A stretch of DNA of 13,471 bases, taken from an uncultured Verrucomicrobiota bacterium (GTDB lineage: Bacteria; Verrucomicrobiota; Verrucomicrobiia; Limisphaerales; SXTU01). The DNA is taken from assembly GCA_903863315.1 (NCBI GenBank), contig CAIPBN010000128.1, positions 1-13,471 on the forward strand, given 5' to 3'. The translations under genes and the position numbers were made by a program. How positions within the stretch are numbered: the first letter of the stretch is position 1; each line of letters opens with the position of its first letter. Below are positions 1-7,805 of this stretch, in pieces. The notes beneath the pieces are model-generated. The model saw only the letters and a program-made list of their open reading frames with translations. It was not told the DNA's origin and did no database searches.

Positions 1-362
1 CCGCCGGTGTGCAGGTCGATGTAGGCATCCGCCGACCGGATCAATTCGCTCAGCGCATGGGCGGTGCGTTCCGTGACGGAGCCATCCGGCCGGCCCGGAC
101 AAGTGCGGGCCAGGTCCAGTCGATCCTCGGCGACGCGGTGTCCACGCACGAAGGCACCTTCGTTCACCACCGGAACCAAGGTGAGCCGCCCGTGCAGCGT
201 CGCCGCCAGTGCCGGGTTCTGTTCAAACTCCGCGATCAGGCGGCGGACGGCTGCCATGGGTTCGAACTCATCGCCATGCACTCCGCCGGTGATGAGGAGA
301 TGCGGTCCCGGACGGGTTCCCAGGATCTCGCGGCGCTGGAGGATGACCGGAGCCGGAGTCAT
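1..362 (-). CDS. AstE/AspA-family zinc deacylase (M14-like), partial, N-terminal 120 residues
   Basis: This gene runs off the left edge of the window; only the first 120 residues are visible. It belongs to the succinylglutamate desuccinylase/aspartoacylase family, zinc enzymes that remove acyl groups from amino acids or related small molecules. The first zinc motif is GGVHGDE at residues 26-32 (ligands H29 and E32), and the third ligand is H118 in DLHTG at the window edge. The conserved asparagine of the family's DLNR motif is alanine here (DLAR, residues 83-86), followed by the expected PG. The ATG at 362 is the first in frame and lies 10 bases after the stop of the SDR gene, so the two are probably co-transcribed. 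No strong Shine-Dalgarno is visible. The family is clear; the substrate is not. Alternatives are an N-acetyl-diaminobutyrate deacetylase-like or a carboxypeptidase-like enzyme. Confidence 0.85.
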   Translation of the reverse strand, partial: MTPAPVILQRREILGTRPGPHLLITGGVHGDEFEPMAAVRRLIAEFEQNPALAATLHGRLTLVPVVNEGAFVRGHRVAEDRLDLARTCPGRPDGSVTERTAHALSELIRSADAYIDLHTG

Positions 363-372
363 GCGCGGAAAC

Positions 373-1176
373 TTATTTCTTCAACTCCGGCGGCAGCTCG
401 GTGGCGCGCAGGTCTTTGAAGCGGAAACCGCCATCCACCGGCAGCACCGTGCCGGTGATGTAGTCGGCGTCCGGCGAGGCGAGGAAGGCCGCAGCGCGGC
501 CGATGTCCACCGGCTGCCCCATGCGGCCCCACGGCAGCTTGGCGCCTTCCGTCGCGATGACTTCTGCGGAGAAGGTCCGCCGCTCGCCGGGCGTGTCGAT
601 CCAGCCGGGCTCGATGGCGTTTACATTGATGCGGTGCGCGAACATTTCCACCGCCAGCGCCTGGGCGAGATAGTTCACGCCAGCCTTGGCCGCACCGTAG
701 GCGGAGTTTCGGGCGAAGGGCATTTCCGCGACGACGCTGGAGATGAAGACCACCTTGCCTCCGCCACCCCGTTCCACCATGTGGCGACACACGAGCTGGC
801 TCAGATGAAAACCACTCGTGAGCGTGCCTTGCAGGACGCGGTCGAAGTCCTCGGGCCGGTAGTCGAGGTAAAAGCCCCGCAGGCCGAAGGCGGGATTGCT
901 GATCAGGATGTCGATGCGGCCAGCGGCTTGCAGTGCGGCTGCGACCAGTTCCTCGCAGCCGGCCCGTGTGAACACGTCGGCGGGAATGGCCCAGCACTGC
1001 CGGCCCAGCGCGCGAATTTCTGCCACGGTCGCCGCCAGCACGTCGCTGCCGGGCCGGTCGTTGACGATCAGGTCCGCACCCTGCCGCGCCAGCTCCAGCG
1101 CGCAACCTTGGCCAATGCCTTGTCCAGCCCCGGTGACCAGGGCGATCTTGCCCGTCAGCTTCAACGCGCCGTTCAC
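373..1176 (-). CDS. SDR-family NAD(P)-dependent oxidoreductase
   Basis: This is a 267-residue classical short-chain dehydrogenase/reductase, the usual length for the family, probably cytosolic and acting on a hydroxyl or keto group. The cofactor motif TGAGQGIG is at residues 15-22. The catalytic serine is S147 (ISS), with the YxxxK pair at Y160 and K164. An EPG motif follows the active site and the C-terminal PVDGGF is typical. D40 at the end of the second strand suggests NAD rather than NADP. Two departures are visible: the NNAG structural motif reads SNPAF (residues 93-97), and the place where the tetrad asparagine usually sits (about residue 118) reads TLTSG. The start is GTG at 1176, one base after the TGA of the upstream aldolase gene, which indicates tight translational linkage. 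The downstream deacylase follows after 10 bases. The substrate cannot be told from sequence. Confidence 0.92.
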   Translation of the reverse strand: MNGALKLTGKIALVTGAGQGIGQGCALELARQGADLIVNDRPGSDVLAATVAEIRALGRQCWAIPADVFTRAGCEELVAAALQAAGRIDILISNPAFGLRGFYLDYRPEDFDRVLQGTLTSGFHLSQLVCRHMVERGGGGKVVFISSVVAEMPFARNSAYGAAKAGVNYLAQALAVEMFAHRINVNAIEPGWIDTPGERRTFSAEVIATEGAKLPWGRMGQPVDIGRAAAFLASPDADYITGTVLPVDGGFRFKDLRATELPPELKK

Positions 1177-1177
1177 T

Positions 1178-1930
1178 TCAGTCGTATTTGCTGATGGAGG
1201 ACTTGAGGTCCGTCATCCACGAGTGGAACTCGCTAGAGGCGACCAGCAACTGCGCGCCCTGCGCCTTGCGCTTCTTCAACTCCTCGGGGCTCACGGCCGG
1301 GCAGCCCCAGGCCTTGCCGTGCTTGGCGCAGGCGGCGGCGACGCGTTCGAAGGCTTCATCGAGCGTCATCTCTTTGGTCTGCCGCAGCCGCAGGCCCAGA
1401 TCGCCGGGGCCGACGAAGATTGCGTCCACGCCCGGCGTGGCGGCGATGGCCTCGGCGTTGCGGACCGCTTCGGGCGTTTCAATCTGCACCGTCAGGAAGG
1501 TCTCGCGATTGGCCCAAGCGACGTAGGTATCCGCATCGTGAATGTGGAAGTCCGCGTCCAGCCCGGCGTTGTCGAGACCGCGGTCGCCAATGGGCGGGAA
1601 CTTCACGGAGTCCACCAGCATCCTGGCCTTCTCGGGCGTGGACACGTGCGGGATGAGCAGCCCGGCGGCCCCGTCTTCGAGGTAGCGGTAGAGGCCGGTC
1701 TTCTCCAGCGTGGGCGGGCGCAGCAGGATGTCGATGTCGTAGAGGTGCGCGTAAGCCAGCAGCGCCTGAATCTCGCGGATGTCCTGCGCGCGGTGTTCGA
1801 GATCCAGCCAGATGCAATCGTAGCCCGCGCGGGCGGCGTGGCAGACATAGGCGGGGATGAAATGTCCGAGCACGGCGGTGCGGACGACTTCACGGTTGCG
1901 GATGCGGGCGAGGGTTTTGCTGCGTCTCAT
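1178..1930 (-). CDS. HpcH/HpaI-family class II aldolase
   Basis: The 250-residue protein is a metal-dependent class II aldolase of the HpcH/HpaI family, which cleaves 2-keto-3-deoxy or 4-hydroxy-2-oxo acids to pyruvate and an aldehyde. Landmarks match the family: DLEH (H46, general base region), the arginine R71 in LLRPP that binds the pyruvyl carboxylate, metal ligand E151 in the QIETPEA segment, and metal ligand D177 in VGPGDLGL. The frame stays open upstream to about 2143, but the family N-terminus begins near the ATG at 1930, and the extra 71 residues are low-complexity and overlap the divergent gene, so I take 1930. No Shine-Dalgarno precedes it. It is the first gene of a minus-strand run with the SDR and the deacylase. 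Likely substrates are sugar-derived keto acids. The preference among HpaI, GarL and RhmA types cannot be decided. Confidence 0.92.
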   Translation of the reverse strand: MRRSKTLARIRNREVVRTAVLGHFIPAYVCHAARAGYDCIWLDLEHRAQDIREIQALLAYAHLYDIDILLRPPTLEKTGLYRYLEDGAAGLLIPHVSTPEKARMLVDSVKFPPIGDRGLDNAGLDADFHIHDADTYVAWANRETFLTVQIETPEAVRNAEAIAATPGVDAIFVGPGDLGLRLRQTKEMTLDEAFERVAAACAKHGKAWGCPAVSPEELKKRKAQGAQLLVASSEFHSWMTDLKSSISKYD

Positions 1931-2141
1931 GAAAAGGTGTTGGCTAAAGTTCGCGGGAGAATGCGCCGGCCAGCCCGCCTCGCAAGCTGGAAATGCCCGG
2001 TGGGCAGCATGCGGTCCGACGATTGGACACGGTGGAAGGCAGGATGAGATGTCCTGGACCTGAGGTGGTGCCGGCCGCGTTCCCGTGAGTTCATTCCGAC
2101 TTCCGGCTGGCAATCCCCGGCTCGCTCCGGAAGATGCGCGC
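1931..2141. promoter_or_regulatory. Divergent intergenic region, HpaI-type aldolase / PhyH
   Basis: This 211-base gap lies between two genes transcribed away from each other, so it should hold both promoters. I see no convincing -35/-10 pair. A perfect 5-base inverted repeat with a 3-base centre (TGCCC GGT GGGCA, 1994-2006) and a GTCC...GGAC pair starting about 2014 are possible operator elements. Both could be chance in GC-rich DNA. Confidence 0.4.
2129..2133 (+). promoter_or_regulatory. Shine-Dalgarno GGAAG deciding the PhyH start
   Basis: GGAAG ends 8 bases before the ATG at 2142. It supports that start over the in-frame GTG at 2085, and it is the only clear Shine-Dalgarno among the gene starts in this window. 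Confidence 0.55.
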
Positions 2142-2897
2142 ATGAACTTCCACGGCCTGAAACCCGCCTACGATCGCGACGGCTTTGTCCTCGTGCAGCA
2201 GTTGCTTCCGGCGGTCGAGTTCGCCGAACTGACGCAGAATCTTGACCGCTACATCCGCGACGTGGTGCCGCGAGTCCCGCCGACGGATGCCTTTTACGAC
2301 GTCGATGCGGCGCATCCCGAGTCGCTCCGCCAGTTGCACCGCCTCAACCAGGACGCGTTTTTCGAGCGCTACCGCCGGCACCCGGTGTGGACCGCGCTCG
2401 CCGAGGCGCTCGTGGGCGAGCCCGTTTTGGCGGCGGAACCGGAGTGGTTCAACAAACCGCCGCTCTCGACCAAGGGCACGCCGCCGCACCAAGACAACTT
2501 CTACTTTTCCCTCGTGCCCTGCAACGTCGTGACGCTGTGGATGGCGCTCGATCCGGTGGATGAGGAGAACGCCTGCGTGCGTTATGTGCCCGGCTCGCAC
2601 CGGCTGCCCACCCGGCCGCATGCGCGTTCCGGCGTGCTCGGGTTTTCGCAGGGTATCAGCGATTACGGCCCCGCCGATGCGCAGCGCGAAGTGCCCACCC
2701 GCCTAGAGCCCGGCGACGTGACGGCGCACCACGGCAACACCATTCACCTGGCCGGGAGCAATCGTTCGGCCACGCGGCATCGGCGGGCCTTTGCGATGGT
2801 GTTCCGGGGCGTGAGCTGCCAGCGCGATGAGGCGGCCTTTGTCCGCTATCAGGCGGCGGTGAAGGCCCAGCAAACCGCCTTGGGCATTCAGGCCTGA
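2142..2897 (+). CDS. Phytanoyl-CoA dioxygenase (PhyH) family Fe(II)/2-oxoglutarate oxygenase
   Basis: This 251-residue protein belongs to the PhyH family, non-heme iron enzymes that hydroxylate small molecules using oxygen and 2-oxoglutarate. The opening YDRDGFVLV (residues 10-18) is the standard first strand. The iron triad is visible as H116-x-D118 (PPHQDN) and the distal H202 (TIHLAGSN). Arginines in the following segment (R212, R214 or R215) are the likely 2-oxoglutarate anchor. The YVPGSH segment (148-153) is also typical. The ATG at 2142 has a good Shine-Dalgarno, whereas an in-frame GTG at 2085 would add 19 untypical residues. It is followed 7 bases later by the DapA-family gene and probably forms a two-gene operon with it. 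The substrate is unknown; nothing in the sequence singles out ectoine, phytanoyl-CoA or any other known substrate. Confidence 0.9.
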   Translation: MNFHGLKPAYDRDGFVLVQQLLPAVEFAELTQNLDRYIRDVVPRVPPTDAFYDVDAAHPESLRQLHRLNQDAFFERYRRHPVWTALAEALVGEPVLAAEPEWFNKPPLSTKGTPPHQDNFYFSLVPCNVVTLWMALDPVDEENACVRYVPGSHRLPTRPHARSGVLGFSQGISDYGPADAQREVPTRLEPGDVTAHHGNTIHLAGSNRSATRHRRAFAMVFRGVSCQRDEAAFVRYQAAVKAQQTALGIQA

Positions 2898-2904
2898 ACC
2901 ACCG

Positions 2905-3822
2905 ATGCTCAAGGCGAAGCCATCTGAACCCGAAGATCCGCTGCCCATCCTCGCCACCGCAGTGGTGCCGTGGACGGACGCGTTTCAGTTCGATGTCGAA
3001 CGGTTCCGCCAGCAGGTGCAAACGATCGCGCGCGGGCTGACCCGGCACATTTATCTCTTCGGCACGGCGGGTGAAGGACACGCCGTCAGCGAGGCGCAGT
3101 TCGACGACATAGCCGCCGCCTTCCTCACGATCGCGGCGGAGGAACAGGTTCAGCCGATGCTGGGGGTGATTTCCCTGTCGCTGCCGACCATCATTGGGCG
3201 CATTGAACGCGGCCGGGCGCTCGGCTTCCGCGAGTTTCAAATCTCCCTGCCCGCCTGGGGCTCGCTCAACGATCCGGAGCTGGACACGTTCTTCGCGCAA
3301 ACCTGCGGACGATTTCCGGACTGTCGGTTCCTGCACTACAATCTAACCCGCACCAAGCGTCTGCTCGCGCCGACCGACTACTCGCGCCTCGCCGCCGCGC
3401 ATCCCAATCTCGTTGCGGTGAAGATGAGCACCGATGATGCGGCCCTGGTCGCTGCGCTGCTCGCCGCGGCACCCCGGCTGCGTTTTTACTTCACGGAGTT
3501 CGGCTACGTTCACGCCCGGCAGCTTGGCAAGGCCTGCGGTCTGTTGATTTCACTGGCCACGGCGAACTATCCGCAGGCGCACCAGTTTATCCACGCAGAC
3601 GACACGCACCGGGCGGAGTGCGTGGCGGATTTTCGAGCCATGGTCGGCACCATGCTCGCGCTGGGGCAGGACCGCTTTCACATGGACGGGGCGTTCGACA
3701 AGCTGCTCCACCGGCTGCACGACCCGGAATTTCCCCTGCGATTGCTGCCGCCTTATGCGAGCGCGACCGAGGCGGATTTTCTGCGCTTCCGCGAGACCCT
3801 GCCGCCGCGCTGGCGAGCTTAG
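2905..3822 (+). CDS. DapA/NanA-family Schiff-base lyase or dehydratase
   Basis: At 305 residues this is a normal-length member of the dihydrodipicolinate synthase/N-acetylneuraminate lyase family, a TIM barrel that forms a Schiff base with pyruvate-type keto acids. The substrate carboxylate loop reads GTAGEG (53-58), the catalytic tyrosine is Y145 in LHYN, and the Schiff-base lysine is K173 in VAVKMS. The context (second gene after a PhyH oxygenase, next to a sodium symporter, with a second aldolase close by) argues for a catabolic keto-acid aldolase or dehydratase rather than lysine biosynthesis. Translation probably begins at the ATG at 2905, 7 bases after the PhyH stop. The 3' end converges on the symporter gene with a 9-base gap and no visible terminator. 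Exact activity (aldolase, KDG-type dehydratase, sialate-like lyase) is undetermined. Confidence 0.9.
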   Translation: MLKAKPSEPEDPLPILATAVVPWTDAFQFDVERFRQQVQTIARGLTRHIYLFGTAGEGHAVSEAQFDDIAAAFLTIAAEEQVQPMLGVISLSLPTIIGRIERGRALGFREFQISLPAWGSLNDPELDTFFAQTCGRFPDCRFLHYNLTRTKRLLAPTDYSRLAAAHPNLVAVKMSTDDAALVAALLAAAPRLRFYFTEFGYVHARQLGKACGLLISLATANYPQAHQFIHADDTHRAECVADFRAMVGTMLALGQDRFHMDGAFDKLLHRLHDPEFPLRLLPPYASATEADFLRFRETLPPRWRA

Positions 3823-3831
3823 CGCGCGAAC

Positions 3832-5343
3832 TTACTCATCCTCCCGCGTCTGCTGCCCGAACACCAGGCCTCGCAGGCTGGCCGGGTCTGGTGCCGGTTC
3901 CAGGAGGCTGACCACGTAACCCACCGCCATCGTGGTGAGACAGCCCGTCATCGAATACCACAGGAAGGAAATCTTTGTGCCGAAGCAGACATACAAGGTC
4001 GTGAGCAGACCGGCGATCCAGCCAATCAGCGCGCCCCGGGCAGTCGCGCGCCGGACCAGGATGCCCAGCAGGAACAGGCCAACCATCGGCCCGCCAATCA
4101 GCCCGATGACCTTGTTGGTCGCCTCCAGCAACGTGCCCAGGCGGTTCACGAGAAACGCCAGCACCACCACCGCGGTGCCGTAGCCAAACGTCAGCCAGCG
4201 CGCGATGCGGAGCTGGTTCTGTTCGGACAAGTCGGGCCGCCGCCAGAGCCGTTGGTAGAAGTCCACCAGGCTTGCCGAGGTCAGCGAGTTGATGCCGGCC
4301 GAGATGGTGGACATGCTCGCCGCGTAAATGGCCGCGATGAACAATCCGGGAAACCCGCGCGGCAGCTCCGTGACCACGAAGTAAGGCAGGATTTGATCCG
4401 CCTTCTGGATCTTGCCGGCGGCAAGCGGATCGCCGTGGGTCTGATAGAACGCGAACAGGATCAGGCCGGTGCCGTAAAACGTGGCCGTGACCGGCAGGGT
4501 GAACAGCAGCTTCAGCCATAACCCGCGCTGGGCCGCCTTGAGGCTGGTGGCGGAGAGGTATCGCTGCACGGACACCTGATCGGTGGCCATCTGCACCAGG
4601 TGCATGAAGGTGGCTCCGATGATCAGCCCCCAGAGCGTCAGCCGCACGGTCGGGTCCGGGCTGAGGCTGAGCGTCAAACGTCCGCCTTGCTGGCCCAGTT
4701 CCAGCACGCGGCCCAGTCCGCCCGGCACCTGCGTGAGCGCCACCCAGGCGATGGCCAGTTGCCCACCAAACAGGACCACCAGTTGCATCACGTCGGTCCA
4801 GATCACCGCCCGCATGCCGCCGCAGGTCGTGTAAAGCGTGGTCAGCGCGCCGGTGCACAGGATGGTGAACCAGAGCGGCAGGCCGGTGACTTGCTCGAGC
4901 GCGAGTGCGGGCGCGTAGGTGGCCGCCGCCAGCCACAGCAACACGCGGATGACGAACGATGCCGATGCCAGCGTGCGCAGATGCACGGAGAAGCGGGCTT
5001 CGAGATACTGGTAGGCCGTGAAGAACTTCGCCTTGTAGTAAAACGGGAGGAACACAAGGATCGTGATCGGCGTGGCTAGCAAGAAGGCCAGGTTGGCCAG
5101 GAAGAAAATCGGGCCATGCGCATAACCCTCACTTGGTGCGGCCAGGAAGCTGATGCCCGAGAACAGCGCCGCCAGCATGGTCATCGCCACCACGGCGCTG
5201 CCCATGCTCCGGCCCGCGAGGAAATACTCATTCAGGTCGCGCTGCCCCTTGGTGAACCACATGCCAATCCCCACGGTGAGCAGGAGGTAGCCGCCGAAGA
5301 TGGCATAATCGAGCCAGGAAAAGTGCGTGGATAGCTGGGCCAT
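3832..5343 (-). CDS. Sodium:solute symporter (SSS family)
   Basis: This 503-residue integral membrane protein has about 13 hydrophobic segments, as expected for the SSS family (sialic acid SiaT, glucose vSGLT, proline PutP relatives). The family signature DLNEYFLAGRSM is at residues 36-47, followed by SGISFLAAPSEGY (62-74) in the second helix. A serine-rich ISAGINSLTSASLVDF stretch later in the chain fits the helix that supplies sodium-site hydroxyls. The frame is open to a TTG at 5400, but the ATG at 5343 gives the normal N-terminus directly before the first helix. It is divergent from the amidohydrolase-aminotransferase gene across a 90-base gap, which implies shared control. It probably imports the substrate of this locus, a sugar acid, amino sugar or similar polar compound. 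Substrate identity is inference only. Confidence 0.93.
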   Translation of the reverse strand: MAQLSTHFSWLDYAIFGGYLLLTVGIGMWFTKGQRDLNEYFLAGRSMGSAVVAMTMLAALFSGISFLAAPSEGYAHGPIFFLANLAFLLATPITILVFLPFYYKAKFFTAYQYLEARFSVHLRTLASASFVIRVLLWLAAATYAPALALEQVTGLPLWFTILCTGALTTLYTTCGGMRAVIWTDVMQLVVLFGGQLAIAWVALTQVPGGLGRVLELGQQGGRLTLSLSPDPTVRLTLWGLIIGATFMHLVQMATDQVSVQRYLSATSLKAAQRGLWLKLLFTLPVTATFYGTGLILFAFYQTHGDPLAAGKIQKADQILPYFVVTELPRGFPGLFIAAIYAASMSTISAGINSLTSASLVDFYQRLWRRPDLSEQNQLRIARWLTFGYGTAVVVLAFLVNRLGTLLEATNKVIGLIGGPMVGLFLLGILVRRATARGALIGWIAGLLTTLYVCFGTKISFLWYSMTGCLTTMAVGYVVSLLEPAPDPASLRGLVFGQQTREDE

Positions 5344-5433
5344 GGGCGCGTGGGCGGCGGAAATTTTGACTGAGCCTAGAGGCTGGAACAGCCTTTGCAA
5401 TCATCCGTTCAAACCGCACTCTCGCATCCTGCC
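5344..5433. promoter_or_regulatory. Divergent promoter region with inverted repeats, symporter / fusion enzyme
   Basis: This 90-base gap separates the symporter and fusion-enzyme starts. It contains AGGCT-GGAAC-AGCCT (5380-5394), a perfect 5-base inverted repeat, overlapping GCCT-AG-AGGC (5374-5383), so one central arm can pair either way. A TTGACT (5366-5371) resembles a -35 box for the plus strand but has no matching -10. The repeats are a plausible operator for a regulator controlling both genes. No regulator gene is visible in the window. Confidence 0.4.
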
Positions 5434-7779
5434 ATGCCGCTCCAGCTCATCACCGAACTGACGCCTGCCGAACACCGGCTGGTGGCCCGCGCCGTGGATG
5501 GTTTCGTGCCGGCCACGGTCTTTGACATTCACGCCCACCTGACCCACTCGCGCCACTTCGCGGCGGGCAAACGTCCGGCCTTTCTCCCTCCGGACACAGC
5601 AGTCGGGGTGGCCGCGTATCGCGCCGCGCTCGAGCGCTGGCTGCCGGGCCGCGCCGTGGAGGGCCTCTTCTTCGGCTTTCCGAGCGCGGGCAATGACCGG
5701 ACTGGGGAGAATAACTTCGTCGCAGCGGAGGTGACGCCGTTGCACGAGCAGACCAACAGCCGCGCGCTGGCGTTGGTCGCGCCGGAGGACGATCCGGTCG
5801 CCGTGCGTGAGTTCGTGACCGCGCACCGCTTCGCCGGCCTCAAGCCCTACCGGCTCTATGCGCCCGTGGCTGACACGGCGCAGGCGCAGTTGGAGGAGTT
5901 CGTGCCCCGCTGGATGTGGCAGCTCTGCCATGAATTGGAGGGCGTGCTGATGATCCATCTGGTCCGCAGCGCTGGGATCGCCAACCCCGGGAATCTGGAC
6001 GCGTTGCGCCGGCTCTGCTGCGAATTCCCCCGCTGCCGCGTGGTGCTGGCGCATGTCGCGCGCTCGTTCAACTACCGCAACGCCCTGGATGCCCTCGGCG
6101 AACTCGCCGCGCTCGACAACGTGGTGGTGGACACCTCGGCCGTCACCGAGACCGCAGCGATGCGCGCCGCGCTGGATTTGCTGGGGCCACGCCGTGTCCT
6201 GTTCGGATCCGACTTCATGGTCAGCGAACTGCGCGGCAAGTGTTTCACGATGGGCGATGGGTTTGCATGGGTCTATGCCGATGCCCTGCCGTCGCCGGCG
6301 GTGACCGCCTTCGAGAACTTTGCGCCCGTTGGGGTGGAATCGTTGTTGTGCCTGCGCGAGGCCTGCGAGAGCACCGGCTGCAGTGCGGCGGATGTCGCCG
6401 ACATTTTCCGTCACAATGCCCTCCGCCTGCTCGCGCCGCATCTGCGACCAGAAGCGGTGCCGCCAGCGCCGCGCGGCCCGGAACTCTGGAGCGCGGCCCG
6501 GGGCAAAATCTCCGGCGGCACCGGCCTGCTGTCCAAGCGCGCGGAGATGTTCGATCCCGCCACGTGGCCGAGCTATTTCTCGCGCTGCTCCGGCGCGCAC
6601 ATCTGGGACACGAACGGCCGCCGCTATTTGGACTTCACCGGCGGCGTGGGAGCCATCCTGCTTGGCCATGCTGATCCGGATGTGAACGCCGCCGTGCATC
6701 GGCGCGTGAGCCTGGGCAGCTACTGCACGCTGGCTTCGCCTGATGAAGTTGCGCTGGCCGACTTGCTCCTGGAGTTGCATCCCTGGGCGCAACGCGTCCG
6801 CTACGCGCGTGGCGGCGGCGAGTCGCTGGCGCTCGCGGTCCGCATCGCCCGGGCTGCCACTGGCCGCAGCGGCATCGCCTTCTGTGGTTACCACGGCTGG
6901 AGCGACTGGTATCTGGCTGCCAACTTGGGTGCCACCACGGCGCTGGATGGCCATCTGCTGCCGGGACTGGAGCCGCACGGCGTGCCCCGCGAACTCGCCG
7001 GCACCGCCGTGCCGTTCAAATACAACGACCTCGCCGCGTTCGACCGTGCGCTGGCGCAGTTGGACGGCAATCTCGCCGCCGTGGTGATGGAGCCGTTCCG
7101 CGCCGAACTGCCGCGCGACAATTTCGTGGAGACAGTGGCCGCGCGTTGTCGTGCGGCGGGCGCGGTCTGGGTGGTCGATGAAGTTACCGCCGGCTGGCGG
7201 TTTGGGTTTCCCGGTGGCTGCGCGCGGCTGGGGCTCTCGCCGGACCTCGCCGTGTATGCCAAGGCGATGAGCAACGGCTATGCCTGCGGAGCCGTGGTGG
7301 GGCGCGACGGCGTGATGGACGCCGCGAACAAGAGCTTCATCTCCAGCAGCTATTGGACGGACGGCATCGGGCCCGCCGCAGCGCTGGCCTGCGTGGAGAA
7401 GCTGCGTCGCACGAATGCGACCGCTTGGGTGCAGGCGCTGGGTGAACGACTGCAACGCGGACTTCGCGAAGCCGCCGCCGCACATCCGGCCTTGGGCCTC
7501 CAAGTGGGCGGACAGGCCCCTGCGCCGTCGCTTGCCTTCGCGCTCGGGCAGGATGCCTCCGCCGCCAAGACCCTTTGCATCCGGGGCATGCTGGCGCGTG
7601 GCTTCATGGTTTCCGGCCAGCTTTACCTCATGTCCGCGCACACCGAGGCGCACCTTGATTCCGTGCTGGACGCCTTGAACGAGGTGTTGGGCGAACTCGC
7701 TGTCTGGCAGGCGGCTGGCCGGTTGCAAGCCGAGGCGGGAGGCGTGCCCGGGAATGCCGGGTTTGCCCGCTTGGCGTGA
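5434..7779 (+). CDS. Fusion: amidohydrolase_2 domain + class III PLP aminotransferase/aminomutase
   Basis: One uninterrupted 781-residue frame holds two complete enzymes. Residues about 25-337 form a metal-dependent amidohydrolase: DIHAH (D31, H33, H35), GLKPYR (K137), H175 in MIHLVRS, H207 in LAHVARSF and D260 in LFGSDF fit the binuclear or mononuclear metal site of the amidohydrolase_2/TIM-barrel class. Residues about 358-765 form a fold-type I class III aminotransferase closest in style to glutamate-1-semialdehyde aminomutase-like proteins: WDTNGRRYLDF (391-401), YHGW (486-489) for PLP stacking, VMEP (551-554), the pyridine-binding D582 in VVDEV and the Schiff-base K610 in YAKAMSNG. The usual SGTEA loop reads GGGES (460-464). 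The ATG at 5434 is preferred to a TTG at 5395. No Shine-Dalgarno is seen. All catalytic residues are present in both halves, so both should be active. Reaction and substrate are unknown. Confidence 0.88.
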   Translation: MPLQLITELTPAEHRLVARAVDGFVPATVFDIHAHLTHSRHFAAGKRPAFLPPDTAVGVAAYRAALERWLPGRAVEGLFFGFPSAGNDRTGENNFVAAEVTPLHEQTNSRALALVAPEDDPVAVREFVTAHRFAGLKPYRLYAPVADTAQAQLEEFVPRWMWQLCHELEGVLMIHLVRSAGIANPGNLDALRRLCCEFPRCRVVLAHVARSFNYRNALDALGELAALDNVVVDTSAVTETAAMRAALDLLGPRRVLFGSDFMVSELRGKCFTMGDGFAWVYADALPSPAVTAFENFAPVGVESLLCLREACESTGCSAADVADIFRHNALRLLAPHLRPEAVPPAPRGPELWSAARGKISGGTGLLSKRAEMFDPATWPSYFSRCSGAHIWDTNGRRYLDFTGGVGAILLGHADPDVNAAVHRRVSLGSYCTLASPDEVALADLLLELHPWAQRVRYARGGGESLALAVRIARAATGRSGIAFCGYHGWSDWYLAANLGATTALDGHLLPGLEPHGVPRELAGTAVPFKYNDLAAFDRALAQLDGNLAAVVMEPFRAELPRDNFVETVAARCRAAGAVWVVDEVTAGWRFGFPGGCARLGLSPDLAVYAKAMSNGYACGAVVGRDGVMDAANKSFISSSYWTDGIGPAAALACVEKLRRTNATAWVQALGERLQRGLREAAAAHPALGLQVGGQAPAPSLAFALGQDASAAKTLCIRGMLARGFMVSGQLYLMSAHTEAHLDSVLDALNEVLGELAVWQAAGRLQAEAGGVPGNAGFARLA

Positions 7780-7805
7780 GCTGCGGCGCTCGCTACGCTG
7801 CCGCC

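Noticed and set aside
64..1194. 376-codon plus-strand open frame over the deacylase and SDR genes
   Set aside because: It crosses two well-supported minus-strand genes and has no recognisable motif; it is a GC-driven shadow.
2142..2897. Ectoine hydroxylase, with an ectoine-use locus suggested by the nearby AstE/DoeB-like deacylase
   Set aside because: No ectABC or DoeA-type gene is present and no EctD-specific signature was recognised; only the broad PhyH family can be supported.
2905..3822. Lysine-biosynthesis dihydrodipicolinate synthase (dapA)
   Set aside because: The fold fits, but the GTAGEG loop, the KMS active-site context and the catabolic neighbours argue for a keto-acid lyase or dehydratase.
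7776..7805. GTG start of the kelch gene overlapping the fusion stop
   Set aside because: The ATG at 7806 gives a better-formed signal peptide; the extra 10 residues add nothing recognisable, though the overlap cannot be fully excluded.
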